Position numbers and translations under genes: made by a program. From assembly GCF_900156735.1 (NCBI RefSeq), contig NZ_FTOL01000005.1, positions 230,581-294,580 of the forward strand: 64,000 nucleotides of DNA, given 5' to 3'. Source of the stretch: Chryseobacterium ureilyticum. GTDB lineage: Bacteria > Bacteroidota > Bacteroidia > Flavobacteriales > Weeksellaceae. The notes under the pieces were generated by a model. The model did no database searches. It worked only from the letters and a program-made list of their open reading frames with translations, and was not told where the DNA came from. Every line of letters begins with the position of its first letter. Positions within the stretch are counted from its first letter, which is position 1. Of the stretch, positions 60,850 through 64,000 are shown one piece after another.

Positions 60850-63498
60850 ATGGATATGAAAAATAGAACTCTACCTCTTTTGTTTGCCGTATTTTCTGTA
60901 TTTCCGGCGTTTGTATTTGGACAAGATAATGAAAAGCTCATTAAAGATTATATTTCTCAAAATAAAATAAGAGAATATAAAAAGTCTGATCTCAATAATT
61001 TTATTGTAGATAATGTAGATCCTTCAAAATCTTTAAATGGAGATGTTGTAAAACTGGTACAAACTTATAATGGTTTGCCTGTATATAGCTCTTCAGGAAC
61101 AGCTCTTATCAGGGATAATAAAGTGATATACTTTGTAGATAATTTTGTGAAGAATTATTCAGCATCCACATCAAATATTGCTGTGATTAGCAAAGATGCT
61201 GCCCTAAAGAAGATTGCAGATGATTTTAAGAAACCTGAAATCGCTGATTATACTATTCTTGAACGTCTTGAAAAGAAAGGAAATGCTGCTACATCGGCTA
61301 ATCAAAGACTTGTCTATGCTAATGATGAAGCTGGAAACCTTCGTCTCGCTTATGAATATAGTTTAAGAGAGCCTCAATCTCCAAACCATTGGATGGTAGT
61401 GGTAGACGCTAATAACGGAAAAATACTGGATAAAAATAATCTGACAGCGTCATGTAGTTTTCATCCTAATGCATATGCTTCAGATCCTGAACATAATCAT
61501 GCTGAGCTTTTAGCAAATCCATTTATCGGACCACAAAATCAAATAGCAAATAATAGTTCTGCATTGTTGGTTCCGGATAATGCTACTTATAATGTATTCC
61601 CTTTACCTATCGAAGCACCTACTTTCGGAGGAAGATCAATCATTACAAACCCTTGGATTCTTAATGCTTCTCCAGAAGGATGGCATTATGATGGGGTTGA
61701 CCATTATACAACTACCAGAGGAAACAATGTGTTCGCTTACGAAGATGTTTCAGGAACAGCTTTAACGGTACCACCAGGTTATCTTCCTGGAACACCGGCA
61801 GAAGGTGGCGCTGCAAGAAACTTTGATTTTCCTTTTAATATCAATGAGGTACCTGCTAATAATAGAAATGCTTCCATTACCAATCTATTTTACCTGAATA
61901 ATAGAATTCATGATGTTTTCTATGAGTTCGGATTTACTGAAGCTGCAAAAAATTTCCAAGCGAGTAATTTTGGAAAAGGTGGTGCTGCTGCACAAGATGA
62001 TGACTACGTATTTGCTGAGGCGCAAGATGGAGGAGGTACCAATAATGCCAATTTCTCTTCACCTGCAGATGGATTTAATCCTAGAATGCAGATGTATCTT
62101 TGGTCGCCTGTAGGAAGAGTTTTCTATTATAATGCGCCAAGTGCCGCTGTTTCTCGTGTTCCAGGAGCTGGAACTGCAGCTTTTGGAAGTCCTTTACCTC
62201 TTGTAGGGGTAACTGGAGATGTTGTATTATCATCAGTGTTAGATGGATGTACTGCCTTGCCGGCTGGATCACTTACAGATAAAATAGGTTTGGTAGAAAG
62301 AGGAACTTGTTCTTTTACAGTTAAAGTGAAAAATCTACAGGATGCAGGTGCTAAGGCTGCTATTGTTTATAACAATCAAGTAAATGGTCCTAATTTAGGT
62401 ATTATGGGTGGAGCTGATGCTACGGTTACAATTCCATCAGTACTTATTACATATGATGAAGGTGGATACATCAAAAGTCAACTCACTGCAAATACAAATG
62501 TAAATGTTACATTGAAAAGTAATATGACTCCTGACGGAAGTTTCGATAACGGAATTGTAATCCATGAGTATGGGCACGGTATTTCCAACAGACTTACAGG
62601 TACAGGAGTAGGTTGTTTAAATGCAAACACAAGTAAAGAGCAAATGGGAGAAGGATGGTCGGATTTCTTTGCTTTAATGCTAACAAATAAATTAGGTGAT
62701 AACGCTACTGTGGCAAGAGGTATGGGTACCTATGCTGGTGGTGAAGCAATCACTGGCGGAGGTATCAGACCTGCGAAATATTCACCGGATTTTGCTATTA
62801 ATAACTTTACTTATGGAGCGACAAATCAAATGCAATATTTGAACTCAAATAATGTATTGGTTACAGATGTACATTCTATAGGTTTCGTTTGGGCAACAAT
62901 GCTGTGGGATCTTCACTGGAAATATGTAGAGAAATATGGTTATTCTGCAGATGTTTTGGCTAATACAACAAATGGAAGTTCAAAAGTACTACAGTTGGTA
63001 ACAAATGCTCTTAAACTTCAGGTATGTAACCCTAGTTTTATAGAAGGAAGAAATGCGATATTGGATGCGGATGTAGCAGCTACCAATGGAGCGGATAGAT
63101 GTATGATTTGGAAAGTTTTTGCAAAAAGAGGACTTGGTATAGGTGCTTCAGCAGGAGTTAAAAGCGTTATTACTGACCAGGTAGAAAACTTTGATATTCC
63201 TGAAGACTGTGCTGCATCATTAGGTACTGATGAAGTGAAATCTGTAAAAGAAAACAAAATTTCAATTTATCCAAACCCGGCTAAAGATGAATTCTTTATC
63301 AACTTCCCAAGCAATACTATTGGTAAGGTAAGTGTAGAACTTTACGACATGTCTGGTAAATTAGTTTCTTCAGAAGATAAAATTTCACCTGAAACTAAAA
63401 AATCAATCTCTACAAACAAACTTGTCAATGGAACTTACATGGTAAAAGTGAAAGGACTTGGTTTTGAATCTTCTTCAAAAGTGATTGTAAAGAAATAA
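60850..63498 (+). CDS. M36 (fungalysin-like) metalloprotease with T9SS type A sorting domain
   Basis: Exported zinc protease of 882 residues. Signal peptide (to about 25, FPAFVFGQ), an FTP/PepSY-type inhibitory propeptide (about 26-200) and the M36 catalytic domain with zinc motif H572-E-Y-G-H576 (IVIHEYGHGISNRL) and the third ligand in GEGWSDFFALML. A protease-associated (PA) domain is inserted before it (about 425-555, with GLVERGTCSFTVKVKNLQDA and GAKAAIVYNN). The C-terminus is a type A sorting domain (ISIYPNPAKDEFFINF, ending SSKVIVKK). An ATG two codons later is an alternative start. Likely an extracellular broad-range protease. The gene is monocistronic. Confidence 0.94.
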   Translation: MDMKNRTLPLLFAVFSVFPAFVFGQDNEKLIKDYISQNKIREYKKSDLNNFIVDNVDPSKSLNGDVVKLVQTYNGLPVYSSSGTALIRDNKVIYFVDNFVKNYSASTSNIAVISKDAALKKIADDFKKPEIADYTILERLEKKGNAATSANQRLVYANDEAGNLRLAYEYSLREPQSPNHWMVVVDANNGKILDKNNLTASCSFHPNAYASDPEHNHAELLANPFIGPQNQIANNSSALLVPDNATYNVFPLPIEAPTFGGRSIITNPWILNASPEGWHYDGVDHYTTTRGNNVFAYEDVSGTALTVPPGYLPGTPAEGGAARNFDFPFNINEVPANNRNASITNLFYLNNRIHDVFYEFGFTEAAKNFQASNFGKGGAAAQDDDYVFAEAQDGGGTNNANFSSPADGFNPRMQMYLWSPVGRVFYYNAPSAAVSRVPGAGTAAFGSPLPLVGVTGDVVLSSVLDGCTALPAGSLTDKIGLVERGTCSFTVKVKNLQDAGAKAAIVYNNQVNGPNLGIMGGADATVTIPSVLITYDEGGYIKSQLTANTNVNVTLKSNMTPDGSFDNGIVIHEYGHGISNRLTGTGVGCLNANTSKEQMGEGWSDFFALMLTNKLGDNATVARGMGTYAGGEAITGGGIRPAKYSPDFAINNFTYGATNQMQYLNSNNVLVTDVHSIGFVWATMLWDLHWKYVEKYGYSADVLANTTNGSSKVLQLVTNALKLQVCNPSFIEGRNAILDADVAATNGADRCMIWKVFAKRGLGIGASAGVKSVITDQVENFDIPEDCAASLGTDEVKSVKENKISIYPNPAKDEFFINFPSNTIGKVSVELYDMSGKLVSSEDKISPETKKSISTNKLVNGTYMVKVKGLGFESSSKVIVKK

Positions 63499-63524
63499 CT
63501 AACTTATATAATCAATTATAAGGG

Positions 63525-63556
63525 TCGCCACAAGCTTGCTTGTGGCGATTTTATTT
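63525..63556 (+). terminator. Terminator hairpin of the M36 gene
   Basis: TCGCCACAAG and CTTGTGGCGA form a perfect 10 bp stem around CTTG, followed by TTTTATTTAT. Confidence 0.75.
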
Positions 63557-63599
63557 ATCTATCACGACAACACCTCTGGAGATTTTAATTAATATATTG

Positions 63600-63607
63600 T
63601 ACCTTTG
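63600..63607 (+). promoter_or_regulatory. Probable -7 box of the DMT transporter gene
   Basis: TACCTTTG fits TAnnTTTG, 18 bases before the ATG at 63626. No TTG lies at the expected upstream distance. Confidence 0.5.
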
Positions 63608-63625
63608 CAGGCTGTTAAAAAAATT

Positions 63626-63919
63626 ATGAAGAAGCAAAATATACTAAAAGGTGTTTTATTTGTAGGGATTGGTGCTAGTATATATGGTATGTTAGCCACT
63701 TTTGTGAAATTGGCTTACCATGACGGTTTTACAACTTCAGAAGTAACCACATCCCAGTTTGTACTAGGTCTTGCAGGACTTTTAATCCTGAACATTATTC
63801 AGACCCTAACCTCAAAAAAGAAATTATCTCTCCCAAGTTCTAAAGAAGTAAGAATGTTGATGCTTGCCGGAACTTCACTGGGAGGAACCAGTTTGTTTTA
63901 TTATATAGTCATTCCTTAA
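63626..63919 (+). pseudogene. EamA/DMT-family transporter gene, truncated after about 97 codons
   Basis: The protein starts MKKQNILKGVLFVGIGASIYG and shows the first three membrane helices of an EamA (drug/metabolite transporter) protein, normally about 290-300 residues and ten helices. The match to the family ends at GTSLGGTSLFYYIV, after which IP and a stop codon follow immediately. Sequence beyond about 63905 has no resemblance to the missing part. The ATG at 63626 is chosen over a TTG at 63605, which overlaps the -7 box. The most likely cause is an insertion at about 63905, with the rest of the gene beyond the window. Confidence 0.7.
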
Positions 63920-64000
63920 AAAGCTAATTTTTCATTTTGAAAATTATACTTGCCTAAGAAGATTTTGAGAACAACTTCGAGCCAAAAAAGAATTTGTTGT
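63916..64000 (-). CDS. Possible 3' end of an inserted gene (transposase?), partial
   Basis: On the minus strand one frame is open from the window edge to a TAA at 63918-63916. It encodes 27 residues (starting QQILFWLEVVLKIFLGKY, ending KLAF). This overlaps the stop of the broken transporter gene and would fit the C-terminus of a transposase in an insertion sequence, but the piece is too short to identify. Confidence 0.3.
   Translation of the reverse strand, partial: QQILFWLEVVLKIFLGKYNFQNEKLAF

Noticed and set aside
1..64000. tRNA, rRNA or known riboswitch genes
   Set aside because: I looked for tRNA-like cloverleaf and T-loop sequences and conserved rRNA or riboswitch words in the intergenic spaces and saw none; a covariance search was not possible.

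Overview
The window is a stretch of a Flavobacteriia chromosome, most like Chryseobacterium or a close Weeksellaceae relative. The signs are low GC, general absence of Shine-Dalgarno sequences, promoters of the Bacteroidetes type (TTG, about 20 bases, TAnnTTTG), eight proteins with type IX secretion (T9SS) C-terminal sorting domains, and flavobacterial-looking intergenic repeats. No rRNA, tRNA, CRISPR array, prophage or complete insertion sequence was seen. Both window ends cut through genes.

Layout. 1-3.3 kb: 3' part of dnaE. 3.6-9.6 kb: two consecutive paralogous modular T9SS type A proteins. 9.8-10.8 kb: minus-strand voltage-gated-like ion channel with a zinc ribbon, followed by an unlisted 52-residue membrane protein. 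11-14 kb: a secreted protein, then a NIF3-like/coiled-coil operon. 14.3-17.9 kb: divergent acyl-CoA ligase and acyl-CoA dehydrogenase plus a small membrane protein. 18.3-22.8 kb (minus): DUF4349 lipoprotein, prfC, and a tandem pair of paralogous membrane proteins. 22.9-26.7 kb: CPBP protease, rdgB, rnz, a TIGR02757 protein and a membrane protein with a perfect heptad-repeat tail. 26.9-35.8 kb: three tandem choice-of-anchor-L proteins with T9SS type B domains. 35.9-41 kb: rsmA (minus) and an ftsX-DUF3098-uppP-truB-barrel-rluF cluster for envelope and RNA modification. 41.1-50.8 kb: propeller lipoprotein, multi-HhH protein, MerR regulator, secreted reprolysin-like protease, AraC regulator, ccoG and an SMP-30 lipoprotein. 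50.9-57 kb: DbpA-like helicase and a type III restriction-modification pair between repeat elements. 57.2-63.5 kb: rpsA, a vWA T9SS protein and an M36 T9SS metalloprotease. 63.6-64 kb: a DMT transporter gene that is cut short, probably by an insertion.

How it works together: housekeeping genes (replication, translation, RNA processing, lipid-carrier recycling, fatty-acid activation and oxidation) are interspersed with a large secreted inventory delivered by a T9SS encoded elsewhere. Most large secreted-protein genes have their own terminator, so they look like single transcription units. The most interesting points are the tandem amplification and internal duplication of surface-protein modules, the type III R-M pair between repeats (one repeat-like sequence lies in frame inside mod), a zinc-ribbon-family protein that has lost all its cysteines, and the broken transporter at the right edge. 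I did not find a clearly new multi-gene system; the strongest candidates for undescribed function are the choice-of-anchor-L triplet, the PPC-like module pair and the 21.3-22.8 kb membrane-protein pair.
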